From Mangifera indica (taxonomy: Eukaryota; Streptophyta; Magnoliopsida; Sapindales; Anacardiaceae), in assembly GCF_011075055.1 (NCBI RefSeq), contig NC_058140.1, positions 7,107,488 through 7,171,487 on the forward strand: a DNA stretch of 64,000 bases. The letters are read 5' to 3'. The position numbers and the translations under genes are program-made. Within the stretch, counting starts at the first letter, position 1, and each line of letters opens with the position of its first letter. The notes beneath the pieces were generated by a model. That model searched no databases, was not told the origin of the DNA, and was given only the letters and a program-made list of their open reading frames with translations. Shown here in pieces: positions 23,898 to 36,000 of the stretch.

Positions 23898-24179
23898 TCA
23901 TGACCTGTTGTGGATAGGATCTGATCCTCTTTGCACTCTTCTTTTGCTTGATGGATTTGGATCATAGGTTCTGTTTATTTGTGTTGAACTATTCTTTGCG
24001 TTCATTTCCATCATGGTGGTGGCCTTGAAGATACGTCGATTTTGTGGCACCATCCCTTGACCATGTTGTTTCTGTCTGAGAAGGTCAATTGTTCGCAATC
24101 CATAACCTTGGCCTGGTTGAACTTTTAAAAACCCTGTACAGAGCAGAAGAATGAGAACTCTTTGAGAAGAAAAGGCCAT
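23898..24179 (-). CDS. CLE45: CLE45-like CLAVATA3/ESR-related peptide precursor
   Basis: Single-exon frame of 93 residues with the three-part CLE layout. A hydrophobic secretion signal (about residues 5-22, VLILLLCTGFL) is followed by a variable basic/polar middle. The C-terminal CLE motif is RRVQRGSDPIHN at residues 80-91, ending with Arg-Ser. Arabidopsis CLE45 carries RRVRRGSDPIHN as I recall it, so the core differs by one residue (Gln83 for Arg). The unusual Arg before Gly and Ser after it, in place of the common Pro-x-Gly-Pro, mark the CLE45 branch. Known role: a secreted, processed dodecapeptide perceived by BAM3 in root protophloem, restraining sieve-element differentiation, and by SKM receptors in pollen. 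A TATA box sits 48-56 bp upstream. The closest gene seen is the ZF-HD gene 19 kb to the left, matching the Arabidopsis neighbour. Confidence 0.93.
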   Translation of the reverse strand: MAFSSQRVLILLLCTGFLKVQPGQGYGLRTIDLLRQKQHGQGMVPQNRRIFKATTMMEMNAKNSSTQINRTYDPNPSSKRRVQRGSDPIHNRS

Positions 24180-24226
24180 TATTCTCTATAAGTTCAAACC
24201 AACAATAACAGCAGAAGTATCTCCTT

Positions 24227-24235
24227 CTATTTATA
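24227..24235 (-). promoter_or_regulatory. TATA box of the CLE45-like gene
   Basis: The minus strand reads TCTATAAATAGAAGG, a canonical plant TATA box, 48 bp or more before the ATG at 24179. Transcription would start about 30 bp downstream, near 24200, leaving a very short 5' UTR. Confidence 0.75.
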
Positions 24236-24240
24236 GAGAA

Positions 24241-25187
24241 TATGGAGGTTGGGGATTGTAATCCTACTGTTATTATGTTATGTCCCTGTAGACATAAAAC
24301 TGATATTTATCCCCTTAGTGGATTTGGAGAATTTAAAAGCACAAAACAGGGAGGGCCCTGGAGCACTGAAAGTTATTTAGATTCACTGAAATCATAAGCT
24401 TGCATTCTAAGCAAATTAAGGATGTTATGAAGAATCTGACAAGGATGAAAAAACAAAAAAGAAGAAAAGAAAGGTGGTTGGAAGTTGGAACTATACCCTT
24501 GAGACGCCAAATATCTTTTTTCATTTGTTTCCCTGCATCTCTATCATTTGCCATGCTTTTTTCTACTAAAACAGGACCAACTCAGTCTCTTGGATTCATA
24601 GCCTCTTTCCACATCACCTGAACATGCTTGCCTAGATATGCACCAGTGACACAGATTTTCTTAGCTAGCTAACGGTTCTGTTATTATTTTAATCTACTTC
24701 AAATTTACAGGTTTGATGTTTGAATGTATAAATTTGCTCACATGTTTATTTGAAGGATTTTTGGCTGGATATTCTTGTAACTTATAGTTCCTTTCTTACT
24801 AAGAAAAGGAAGTTCTTGTTTCCTTTGATTGGGAGTGACGAGGCAGTCAAATGACATGGACCACTTGAAAACTACTACATGGCTGCGGTGGCAAGCAAGT
24901 GATATGACGAATCAATTGGGGGAGGGAAAAGAATATAGTATTGAACAGCCTCCAAAAGAAACAAACACTTGCTTTATACCATTCCAAGATCTCCTCTTCA
25001 CTTCAGCATTCTAAGCTACCTTCCCAGTGCAACAAAAATACAAACAGTACTTGGTTTCTTATGCTAAATGTGTTTCTTCATGCTCTTCTTTCCTAATCCT
25101 TGGCCCGCCAATCTCTTAATCCCTATTCAATGATTCATATGAGGCCCACGTATCTCTCTTACCGTCTTTATTTTGTAATTTTATTTT
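24241..25187. other. No gene recognised; CLE45 upstream DNA
   Basis: Probable CLE45 promoter and flanking DNA. Short open frames (24400-24621 plus, 24333-24554 minus, 24829-25014 plus) show no family motif and overlap one another. I do not call them genes. Confidence 0.4.
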
Positions 25188-26040
25188 AGCCAAAGGACTT
25201 ATTCCCTCACAAGTTTTAGTGCATTTCTAAACACTTAATCATGGGGTTTTAAAAATCTAAATACCCACTCATCATCTGACTTTTGGTAAATTTTTTAATT
25301 AATTATAAGGTTAAAATTGTTATTTTATCATTAATATTGAAATAAATAAAATTACATCTCATTTTTCATTTTTAATTTAAAAAACTAGTAATTTCTCCTA
25401 TCCAAAAGTTTGAAAACTTGTATTTTCTTCCTAGGGTTTGGTTTTTCCAAATCCTACGAGCATTCCGAGAAGGCCTTCAGCCGACATTCCCACCACCTTC
25501 CCCCCCCCCCCCCCCCCCCCCCCCCGATGGTTTCCTAGCGTGGAAACCACCGAAAAGCAAATCGAAAAGGCCGACAACATTGATCTGTTTGATATTGTAC
25601 AAATTTATGCAGTGTCCAATTATCTATGCGTTGGTCGGATGATGCACAGACATGTGCATTGTCTAGCCGATGCACAAACAGTCAAATGTCGCACAGATCT
25701 ATGCGATGTCATTTGCCATTTTAGCTGCTTTTCAATGTTTTCCACACCAGGAAACCATCAGGGAGAAAGGTGGTGGGAAGGCTAGTCGGTGGCCTTCCCG
25801 AAGTGCTTGCCGAGCTTGAAAGAATCAAATCTTAGGAGGAAAATGCAAGTTTTCAAACTTTTGAGTAGGGCATATTGTTAGTTTTTTAAATTAAGGAAAT
25901 CGAGGGAAATAAGATATTATTTTATACATTTTAACATCAATGATAAAATACCGGTTTTACCTTTATATTTAATTAAAAATACTAACAGAAGTTGTATGAT
26001 GAGTGAGTATTTGGGTTTTTGAAACTTTGTAGGTAGGTTT
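25188..26040. mobile_element. MITE copy C (right end lost)
   Basis: The left end AGCCAAAGGACTTATTCCC matches the family, with the first G changed. Inverted arms are visible: the left arm (about 25375-25440) has CCAAAAGTTTGAAAACTTG and TCTTCCTAGG, and the right arm (about 25830-25890) has the inverse AGGAGGAAAATGCAAGTTTTCAAAC. Outer arm parts (TCATCATCTGACTTTTGGTA and its relative near 25990) also pair. The expected right terminus is missing near 26040. The middle is GC-richer and holds a 26-C run; open frames there (25418, 25438, Pro-rich) are repeat artefacts. Confidence 0.75.
25500..25525. repeat. C homopolymer, 26 bp
   Basis: Uninterrupted C run in the centre of MITE C. It makes polyproline in any frame that crosses it. 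Confidence 0.9.
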
Positions 26041-29000
26041 TGATCTTGATGTAGTTTATCTATCATTTGCTTTATTTCCTCTCTCCTTTTTACTGCTATT
26101 ATAATATAGTAACATCACATGCAACTAGGAACATTCTAAAGCATAAATTCTTACTTTCTTTTTGTTTTTTTGATTGGATGATGGGATTTGATCTTGATGG
26201 GGCTTTATGATTAAGATTAAGTGTCAGTGATCTTAATCCTAGCAGTGCAACCAAAACTTTTATAATGTAATATGCCATTACTCGTGTTTATTGAATTCCA
26301 TTCGAAGTAATCAGTTACTTGAATTGTTACCTTCCATCAAGGTTTTATGCAATATGAATGAGTGCTCGTGTCTGCCACATGGTTAAAATTGATTAGTTGA
26401 CATAATTTGTGTTGGCTTGGCTTTGCACATGCATACACCTGAAAAAATGAAACACCCCCGAAAATAAGATGATTCAGTACCCACTTAGGAAGATTATGAA
26501 AACTGATTCGTCCCATGAATAATAATATATGATTATCTGGTATTGCAGATTTGGTGTAGTCCATGTTTGAAGTTGATTGAGCGAAATGGCAGATGGAGCT
26601 GCTAAGATTGTGCTACCGTGAGTACTATGCTAAGGTTAATATTCACTGTACTTTGATTTGATGGTCATCTGTTAAAGTTTGTATTACTATAATCTTAATT
26701 AGGCCATAAAACGTTTCCCCCACTTCACTTGGAAATTTTATCTGTTAAAATTTTAAAAAATGACTTTGTAGAGTCTCGAGGTCGGTCTTAAAGCTGTGAC
26801 TTTTTAGTACTTTGATTTGAAACTAAAGGCTCCATTTGGTTAAGCTCCTCACTATAATCACTACATCTATAGGTACCTTCCTAATCCTTGATAATGAAAT
26901 GATTTGTATTATTTGTCTATACAAAAGAGAAGTGACATAGCAACTTGAAGATAAAGCAAACCAGTTCGTAAATTTTACAGATCATGTACCCATCTTTCAT
27001 CTTCATGATTTTTAAAACAATTATCATATGATCTATGACCAAATACTCTTTCATCTCTCTACTTGTACTACTTCTACGTATTTGATTGTTTGAAATTGAA
27101 ATTTGTGGGGTGTTATTTTAGTAGTTTGTTCAATAAATTGATATTTGATCATTTTTTTGGCAATGTTAAAATGTTTATAGATCTCTCTTAAACAATAAAA
27201 AAATAAAATAAAGAAGCGGTTTTGATAATTCTATTAGGAAAACCTTTTCTTTTTTGATTGGTGGTCAAATGACAGTATGGATTTGATGTTCCAAAGGAAA
27301 GACAAAAGTGAGAGCTACATTCAGAATGTTAAAAAAGAAGATGCTTCCCTTATTTTGCTTCAAGGTTATACTTACAGATAGACATGTATGTGAGAATATA
27401 TGCTTTGAACCTTATCATCTAAGTATCAGCCATTGTCTCACCATGTTTTTTTGGGTAATTGTTGTCTCACCATCTTCATCACCCACTAACTGCTCCAATT
27501 TTTTTTTTTCCTCTTGTGAAAATAGAAAGGGTGATACTACATGTGCAAACTTTTGTATATAACTTGATGTAAAAGTATTGAATTGAGTGATTTTAAAGTG
27601 AAAGAAAAAATAAACAATCATATTATCTAATCACAACTAATATCTCAATTTATACAGAAATTTTTGTACAATTTATTTACATACATAATTTTATTCAAAT
27701 AGAAAACACTTACAATTAAACCCAAATAATTAACATATATACTGGGTTTTGGCTATTATACACTAACTAATGTTATATCATACACCAAATATAGTTTGTA
27801 AGTTTTGAGCACTTGGATTACAAATTTCACGTTATGAATTTTATTAATTTTATGTTGACACAGTGATATACTGTATCATAAACCATAAATATGTAAATGC
27901 CAAAGAATTAACACAACTTGAACCAAGTTTTGTTTTCTAATCAAGTGTTTTTATGATTGTGTGATTTTTTTTTTTTGGCAATTAAAGAGAAATATAATGG
28001 TGATTGAGTAATTTTAACTTAAGAATAAAGTAATTTTTAATATTTGATAAATGATATAATTACCCAATATTGCTCTTAATTCAATGCATGTTTAAGACTT
28101 GACCAAAGAGCTGATTTTACAAATGGTATTAAACTCACAAGCAATTTCTTGTGTAGACAACCTTGCAAACTACCACTACCAAATCCAGCATTTATATGGA
28201 GTTCAAATCATTCAAACTATTAACAGTCTTTAATGAAAAAATACAGATTTTGACATTGGAATGCAAAATAACGACATTTCATTGATCGAAGCCTGACTGA
28301 TCAGCCGATGCATGTTTTAATCAAACATTATTCATACACGTCTTTTCTAATCACTTTCTCCATGATCCTTCTTCAATATATCTTCATGATAAGAAAAGGA
28401 ATTTTGGATTATATCATGGAATATTGAATTTTTTACACTTTTTTTTAACCGTGTATATATATATGTCACTCATCTTAAACTCTAAACAAAAATATCATAA
28501 CAATAATCCATTTTTCCAAAATACTTCCATTGATATAACTCATGCAGAAAGAGAGAATATTACAACAGTAATCTTTTTCTTTTTCCTCAGTCTTCTAGCA
28601 AGAGAAGGAATCTTTGTAGCATGAAAAAAAATTCTTTAACAGAGAAGACACTTATGATTAAACAATAAAACCCATGAGTGAAAGTCATTATAAAGGATTC
28701 AACGTGGACACAAAGGAGGGAAAGACGAAAATTTTTAAATTTCTTTAGAGAATTAACATTTGTTGCAAAGTTTCACAACAAAATCATCCACATTCAGGTC
28801 AGTATTGATTCAAGCCCGTATGTTATGTATTTTTTGATGAACAATTGAAAATCAAATAATGCATAGTAGATTCATGTGAAATATAATTTTGTTGTGATTT
28901 CATGTTGTTAGATTGTTTAATGTTGTGATTTCATATTATTTTATTGTTTAAAGTTGTTAAAATATTGTATTAATAGCTAAAAAAATGAAATTCAAGTCTA

Positions 29001-29166
29001 GATAAAAACCAGACGAAGAACAGGTTGGCACGCCAACCCCCATGAATTTTATATTTATATCTATTTAAACGCAACTTCCATTCCTTTCAATTCCTTTATC
29101 TATTCTCTTGTATTTAAGGACTAATGGTAGAGTTCTAAGGTTGGTGGATTTATCCTTTATGCCTTG
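26041..29166. other. No gene recognised
   Basis: About 3 kb of AT-rich DNA. A short ATG stretch at 26586-26618 (MADGAAKIVLP followed by GTGAGT) could be a tiny first exon, but no downstream exon was found. Open frames at 26337, 27308, 27415 and 28424 have no recognisable motif. Confidence 0.4.
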
Positions 29167-29174
29167 GTTATGCT

Positions 29175-29476
29175 TAGAGCTGGATTCAAACAGAGTCAAG
29201 CCTGATTTGCATGTAATTGAGCTCAAGCTTGGCTCGTTTCAAGCTCTAGCTCGATTTGAGCTCGAGTTTTTAACTAGCTTGTTATTAAAATAACATCCTT
29301 TTAATATATTGATAAAAAAGATGTCATTTTGTATTAAAATTTCAAACTAGTGAGCTTGACAAGCTAAACACTCCAAAGCTCAAGCTCAATCTCGAAAATG
29401 TTGAAGTTACAGGCTTAATCTCACTTGAGCTCGTTTGAGGTTAGCTTGTTTCAGGCTCAGTTCGAATCCAGCCCTA
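29175..29476. mobile_element. hAT-like MITE, 302 bp
   Basis: Terminal inverted repeats: the left is TAGAGCTGGATTCAAACAG, the reversed right is TAGGGCTGGATTCGAACTG. Flanking GTTATGCT (29167-29174) and GTTATACT (29477-29484) form an 8-bp target duplication with one change, the size expected for hAT elements. The interior repeats GAGCTC/AAGCTC words (CAAGCTCTAGCTCGATTTGAGCTC). No protein is encoded; the open frame at 29108-29293 is chance. Confidence 0.82.
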
Positions 29477-29484
29477 GTTATACT

Positions 29485-29960
29485 TGTGTTTCAATTTGGT
29501 GTCATTTTAGTATGAGTATTGTTTTTTTTGTCTTGGTAAAGAGTTACATAGAAAATTATAGAATTGCCACTACTATTTTCTTCCATTTTTGATTATAATG
29601 CCTTGATCAATATACGTACATCACTTGATGATATGATAGTTTAATGTATTGTAAATACGTGTGTATGAAGCTTGGCTACATTAGTATTGTATTTGGGGTC
29701 TAATTTGAAGAAAATGTAAAGTAGTGCAATTTGGAATGAATAATACTTTTTAGCTCACCCTTTTTGGATTTTTTGCTCATGCATGGTGTTATGCATTAGT
29801 TTGGTATAAGAGCATTGGTTGTTTGTGTGAGCTAACTGTAATTTTCTTTATTTTGGAGTTATTGTTCTTTACCAAAAGATTCTATTCATTAGCAGGTAGT
29901 GTTTATAACACCTAAACTTTACTTAAACATAGGTGTTTTTATGTTTTTATGTTTATTTTA
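29485..29960. other. No gene seen; flank of the MULE transposase
   Basis: AT-rich DNA between the hAT-like MITE and the MULE transposase remnant. The MULE's left terminal repeat should lie about here, but I cannot define it. Confidence 0.3.
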
Positions 29961-29967
29961 AGTCAAA

Positions 29968-32480
29968 ATGAAAAAAACTACATTTAAAATTCATAATGAA
30001 GGGCAATTGATTGAAGGTGATGATAATGTGACAAGATATGTTGGTGGGAATGAGAGAGGGATGTGTATTGACACAAGTATTCATTTTGAAGGATTTATTA
30101 TAAGAATAAGTTATCGTCTAAGGCTCGATCAAAGTCAATCAAATGTGCACGTATTTATCTTAGGTGATATGGGTCCAATAGAGATTATAGATGATGATGA
30201 TCTGGAGTTTTTGATGGTGAAGCAAGAAGTTTACAAGGATCAACTAAACTTTATGTTACCAAGAGTCCAATTGACAGAAGGGACAATTAACAAGCTAAAG
30301 ATGTTCATGAGGAAGAAAGAAAGAATTATTCGAAAGACAAATGAGCACATCCATAAAATTTCCAAGAGTTTGGTGAGAATTATGGTGATAATGATAATGT
30401 CGACGATGTGGATGAGGATTATGAAGTGGAGAGTAATGAGGATGACGATGATGATGAATTCTCAAGGTTTGATAAGGACATGTATAGTGTTCCTAGCCAA
30501 GACGTTAATAGAAGTTAAAGTCATGATTGTAATGAGAGGGTTGAATATAGCAAGAGACATCATGGCTCTATAAATATTGGAGCATATCCAAGTCACATCT
30601 ATAATTCAAATTCATTTCAATGGGTTCTTGAGCCTACTGTTGATGTTCAAAATGCAGTTATTCGTAATCGGGCGACATGAAGGGACAACCATTTATAAGT
30701 GATGGGTTTTTATAATTCGAAGGTAAAATTAAAAGCATTATTTCAAACATTTTCCTTAAAGATAAGAATTCAATAGAAGATCGGTCACTCTAATAATATA
30801 CAGTATAAGCTTAAGTAGGTACATCCATAATGTAAATGGCAGACATGAGCAATGAGAAGGAAAGATAGAGATTATTTAGTGTTATAACGTATGGACGAGA
30901 CACACACTTATCTATGGGATCAAATATCGTTGTACCATAGACAAGCTATTATGGAGTTGTTAGGGAACATACTTAAATCAATATTTGTGGTTGATTGCAT
31001 TTATCAACCGAAGGAAATTATTTCAAGCATGACAATTAGGTAAAAAATCGACATTTCTTATACGCAAACATAGCGTGCCAAAACATATGCACTAAATGCA
31101 TTATGAGAATCTCTTGAAGAGTCTTTTATGTTGTTGCACGAGTATTGTCACAATTTGGAGCTTAAGAACCCAGGAACCATGACATGTATTAATATCAATC
31201 TGAAAAATAGGTTCAAGTTTTTCTTTATATGTATGAGTTGTTCAATAAGAGGGTTCCAACAATTTTGTCGCCTGATGATATGTATTGATGTTTCATACTT
31301 AAAAGGAAAGTATCTTGGGTTTCCTTTCATTGTTATTGCAAAGGATGAAAATAATCAAATTTACCCACTCGTCTTCGATTGTAGGCATAATGAGGGAATC
31401 AGTACATGAACGTCTTTTTTGACATACCTACGCATGTGTATTGGTGATTTACCAGATTTGGCCATTATTTTTTATCACTATCATTCAATAATTACGTCAA
31501 TGGCGAACGTAATGCTTGATACCTGTCATAGATTTTGTAATTACCATATAAAAGATAACATGTGTATGCAGTTCAAAAAAACTAAATATATTAAAAGATT
31601 AATTTGGAAAACTACTAAGGCATATTGCCTCAGGGACTTCTAAGTTGCTATGAGTTGAATTGTTCGAATAAATTCTACTGTAGTAGTCTATTTGATTGAC
31701 ATTGGGTATGAAAGATGGGCGTGTGCCCACTTTGAAGGATGGCAGTATAATATCATGACGACTAATATTGCTTAGTCTTTCAATGCTTTGACACGAATTG
31801 CCCGTGCTTTGCTTGTCACTATATTAGTTGAGTTTCTTAGGAGCACAATGCAACATTGGTTTTCAATAGGAGAAACATAGTTGGTACGTATGACTAAATT
31901 TTAATGATGTTTCTTTTTTTTATTGCATTTATTAGTTGTTTTTACAGGTCAAAGATCTTACTTGTTAATACTATAGGCTGAGGACAAACTTACTAGACAT
32001 GTGCTCAAATTTATCAATATAGTTGTTAAATCAATCAACTTGCACCAATACGAAGTCTATGATTCATGATAGTAGGTGTTCATCATGAATATTCTTTATT
32101 GAACTTATGGCTGTAGGAAATTTCAACTTTTTCAAATTCTATGCACACATGTTGCAGCTACTGCAAGATATAATAACCTCTCAGACTGTGTAGAATCAGT
32201 CAGTGTATATTACTCAATGACATATTTACAAGTGGTGTATATAGAAGATATTAATCCACTAGGAGATCAGTAAACTTGGGCACGACCAAATAAGCTTGCG
32301 ATTTATCCTCTAGTGATGGAATAACGATAATCTGATCATCCTTCTAACCATGTAAGAAGACCTTCACAAGAAAAGGAAGTCTGACAACAAAACTGTAGTA
32401 AATGTCATTAACTTAGCCATAGTCGCTTGAATTGTCCGAGTCCAGCTCCAGTGCTAATGGTTGGCTCGTGTCACACATCT
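29968..32480 (+). pseudogene. Mutator-like (MuDR/MULE) transposase remnant
   Basis: Domains run in order across frames. The N-terminal region (29968-30340) is followed by an acidic stretch (30400-30480). The MuDR DNA-binding type region (about 30700-30900) has ALFQTFPLKI, CKWQ and DETHTYLW. The transposase core (about 31030-31640) has EESFMLLHEYCHNLELKNPG, IDVSYLKGKYLGFPFIVIAKD and DTCHRFCNYHIKDNM. Next come ERWAxAHFEGWQYNIMTTNIA (31700-31775), a SWIM-like patch KFQLFQI-x-CTHVAA (about 32110-32165) and a final zinc-knuckle-like block (about 32380-32450). In the full-length family these make a DDE transposase of about 700-800 residues. It is dead: many stops and shifts, Asp to Tyr in the second DDE block (IIFYHYHSI for the usual SDRHxSI), and a stop where Glu of AESFN is expected (31773-31775). 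Confidence 0.88.
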
Positions 32481-33040
32481 AGTAGCGAATAAAGACAAGG
32501 TCATCGTAGTCATAGTGCAACCCATATAGTCGAATAGATTATCATGTTTAATTTTCTTTATTGTCTGATATTATAATTTTAAGTGTATATATATTGCATG
32601 TTTAATTTATCTATTGGGTTTTCTCCAAATTTTAATGTATTAATTTTTCATTTTCAGGCTCTTATATGTACGCGATGGGAGTGGATCAAAACAATAGAAT
32701 ATAATTACCATGACATTTATTTATTATTGTTTGTTTTATGTATATATTTGGTTTCATTGTATCATACAATGTATTTTGTATTAATATATTTTATTAATTC
32801 ATTTCATTTCATGAATAAGCATTAAGGAATCATGAAAAGGAAGTTATGATATAAAATGCAAATACATCACTGAAAAAATAATAAAATGAAATCCAATTTA
32901 TATGCATGCTCATCCACGCCTTAATTGAATCCTCGAAACCTGCAATTTGACAATCCAATTGAATTTAACAAATACGACCAATTAAGTAATGTTCGAGAAC
33001 AAATAAACAAACCCTAAACCTTAAATACTTAATGAGGGTC
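32481..33040. other. No gene seen between the convergent MULE genes
   Basis: AT-rich DNA between the 3' ends of the transposase remnant (+) and the ULP-like remnant (-). The open frame at 32583-32825 has no recognisable motif. Confidence 0.4.
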
Positions 33041-33044
33041 CTCC

Positions 33045-36000
33045 CTTAAAATATAGTTGTGGCCACCACCTTCTTAGCCTCCTAGAATGTTTTTATGTGA
33101 AGTAAAATAGAGGATCTCTAGCAAGGTATTCTATAAACGTAAGTGAAAAAAGGCCATAATCTCCACTTGTTACATCTTGTTTTGGCACGTCACGAATACA
33201 TCTGTATTGTAATGTTGCTAGAGTTTTTAGCAGTTGGATTCCTTTTTATGTATAAAAATTACTTGCCTTTATCAAGTATGTTAGTGTCTTATATGGCATT
33301 ATCAACTTTTTCATTCTCTTTAACCTAATGGTATATTTGATAGAGTCGTATACATATAACTTCCAATCATTGATATCCAATACATTACACACCTAATGTT
33401 GGTTGTCGAAGTTAAGGGGAATGAATATCTACCAACCAATAAAGAGAAATAAGTACAGTTATTGATAACCGTATACCCTAAACAACTTACATTTGTAAAC
33501 CACCTTGTTCATACTACTCTTTGGCTGAAAGTATTCATTGGATTGTACACGTGAGATGCCATTAATTTGATCTAGGAAAAATAAGGGTCACTCCAAACGT
33601 TTGAACTCATTGTAGCATTGTGGGAGATATGCACTGAACTGGGTCAAAATAATCATCTAGTTACTATCTGAAAAAGATTTATGGAGTATTCCTATGAAAG
33701 TTTTGATGTGTTGTGTATACAAATAAGTTAAACCATTAGTTGAAAGTGATAACTAATATGAACAAATACAAAGGAATGATACATAGCGTACTTTCCAACC
33801 ATTGCTTTAGAGTTACAATTTGAGTCTACCAAGTTTTGCTCACACTGGTCGTCATTTCGTTTTGTCCCCTAAAGAAAACACGTCGACTGTTATTATTCAA
33901 AACACTGTAGTACCATAATAAGAACTCTGAGTAATCCTTAGCAAATCACGAGTCAATAGGACGATCCTTAGGTACGAGTTATTTGTTCTTTCATGCTTTT
34001 GTTGGATCTGTGAAAAGACTTACCAATCGTTTTCTTTTTCGTAGCACATGTTTAAATGCTAACACTTTTTTGGCTATTAGTGGCCTCTCAATAGTTGTCG
34101 ATTGGTCTTTCTCTTATTGTTACACATTATTGTAGGATAAGTAATCCAATTAGAGAAAAAATTATGGTTCTTATTATTATTATTTTATAGCATAACTAAT
34201 TGAAATAATAAAAAAAATATGGTGGATAATAACCTGTATCGATCCTGATGCCTGAACATACAAATCCTCATGTCTCATAATTTGATGCTTTAATAAAGAT
34301 TAGAGTTCTTGCATCTCTCTATGAAGCATCAATGCTTGTTGTTGCCACTGCTCCTACATCTCCTTATGAAACATCGATACCCACTACTGTTACTACTCCT
34401 GCTCTTGCATCTCCCTATGAAATACTGATGCTTGTTGTTGTCATTACTTTTGCATCTCCTTATAAAGCATTGATGTTTGCCCCTATATCTCTCTACAAAT
34501 CATCAATGCATGTTGCTCCCACTTGGCGCACATCATCGTAGCATACTAGTCGAGTTGTTGTTGCATCTAAAAGTCGATGACTCTTTCATGATCTATTAAG
34601 AGCTATTAAAGATGGTCATATAGTACACCATTGTACAAAGTCTTGTGAATTGAGTGTTTTACAAGGGAGGCCCTCGATACTCTTAAGGATCAAAGGTGCG
34701 AGAGGTAAACATCCATAAAAGGGATGCACTTACATTCTGAGAGGCCCTATATGACTCTCAAGGGTACATGATATGGGTGGATGATACTCATGGAAGGGAT
34801 GCTTGCCCAATATGAGAAGTGCCAAAAACAATAAGTTGGGGCCTTCGTGATAAAGATATCCACATAAAAATAGTGGAGTCTTGAAAGTTGGCCACATGGG
34901 TAGGAAAAACCTATATTGGGGGGATGCCATAGGGATATAAGGGACTTAAGACCTAGCAATCAAGGACTACAAAAAACCTCTAGAGGCTGCCTGAAAGGCA
35001 ATAAGATAAATTGATCAAGTATCATCATCATCGTCTAAATTTGTAGACTCTTCATCTGATGATGTCTGTGGTGCTTGCTCTCCCACAAACTTTAGAACCC
35101 ATATGTACTACTCAAAGTTGCACTCAATTTCAGTCGAACACAATGCAATTGTAATCCCCTATTGAAATATAAAGGAAATTTATAAAAATTAATAAAATAA
35201 AAGATGGAATGATAAAATATAAATCTATCAATAAGCAACTTATTGGATGAACATCCCAAAGTATCGTAGTATTTATAATTGGTAGTACAATTGTCTTCCA
35301 CTTTAGGATATGGGGGACTTGATCATTTGCTTATAAATGGACGTAAGGCGATAGATTGTGAATTGTCTTATAAATCCAATACTAATTGTCTTATAAATCC
35401 AATACTACACAATGCACAACATTTGTGGTAGTATTTATAATCGTTGGTATGAATGTTAACTTTATCCATTATGTTATACTTACTTGGAAAGCAATCAGGT
35501 ATCCCAAATTATTATTGTAGCTAAGCATGGGGAGCATATTCATGTAGGGTAGATAGTGTTGTACACAATATTGATATTTGTTATGTATACCCTTCTGCAT
35601 TGATTCAACTAATTTATTCCATGCTACCGTCCCCTGTGGGTATCAATTAAATGCATCTAAATTGTTGGTTGAATGCAAAAAAACAGTTGGGTATTTTTGT
35701 TTTATTTTCTACTCCTAATAGTCTCGTAAATGCAAAATGCAATACCGCAAACTTTACTACGCCCTTGTTATTATCTCCCCAGATTTGATCGCCAACTGCT
35801 TGCTTAATTTCTTCATAGGATAACAACCTGCTAATACTCAAGAAGTATTCCTCTCTCAATTGAGGCATCCTTATACTATCAATGTAGTTGGACACCTCCA
35901 TCTCCTTCCCGAATATTAGACCATAAATTTAACAAGGCTGAATTAAAACTTAAAACCATTTAATCTAAACCACATTTCCCTCACTGGGTCCCCACGGTTA

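Noticed and set aside
24333..24621. Overlapping open frames on both strands upstream of CLE45
   Set aside because: No family motif, and each is explained by chance in a Lys/Phe-rich AT stretch; more likely promoter DNA.
25418..25785. Pro-rich open frames of 74 and 115 residues
   Set aside because: They are created by the C26 run inside MITE C and match no family.
26586..26618. Possible tiny first exon: ATG, MADGAAKIVLP, then GTGAGT
   Set aside because: The ATG context and donor look good, but I found no acceptor with a following coding exon within the next kilobases. One short exon is not enough.
29968..30573. Open frame of 201 residues as an independent gene
   Set aside because: It continues into MULE transposase motifs in other frames; it is the decayed N-terminus of that transposase.
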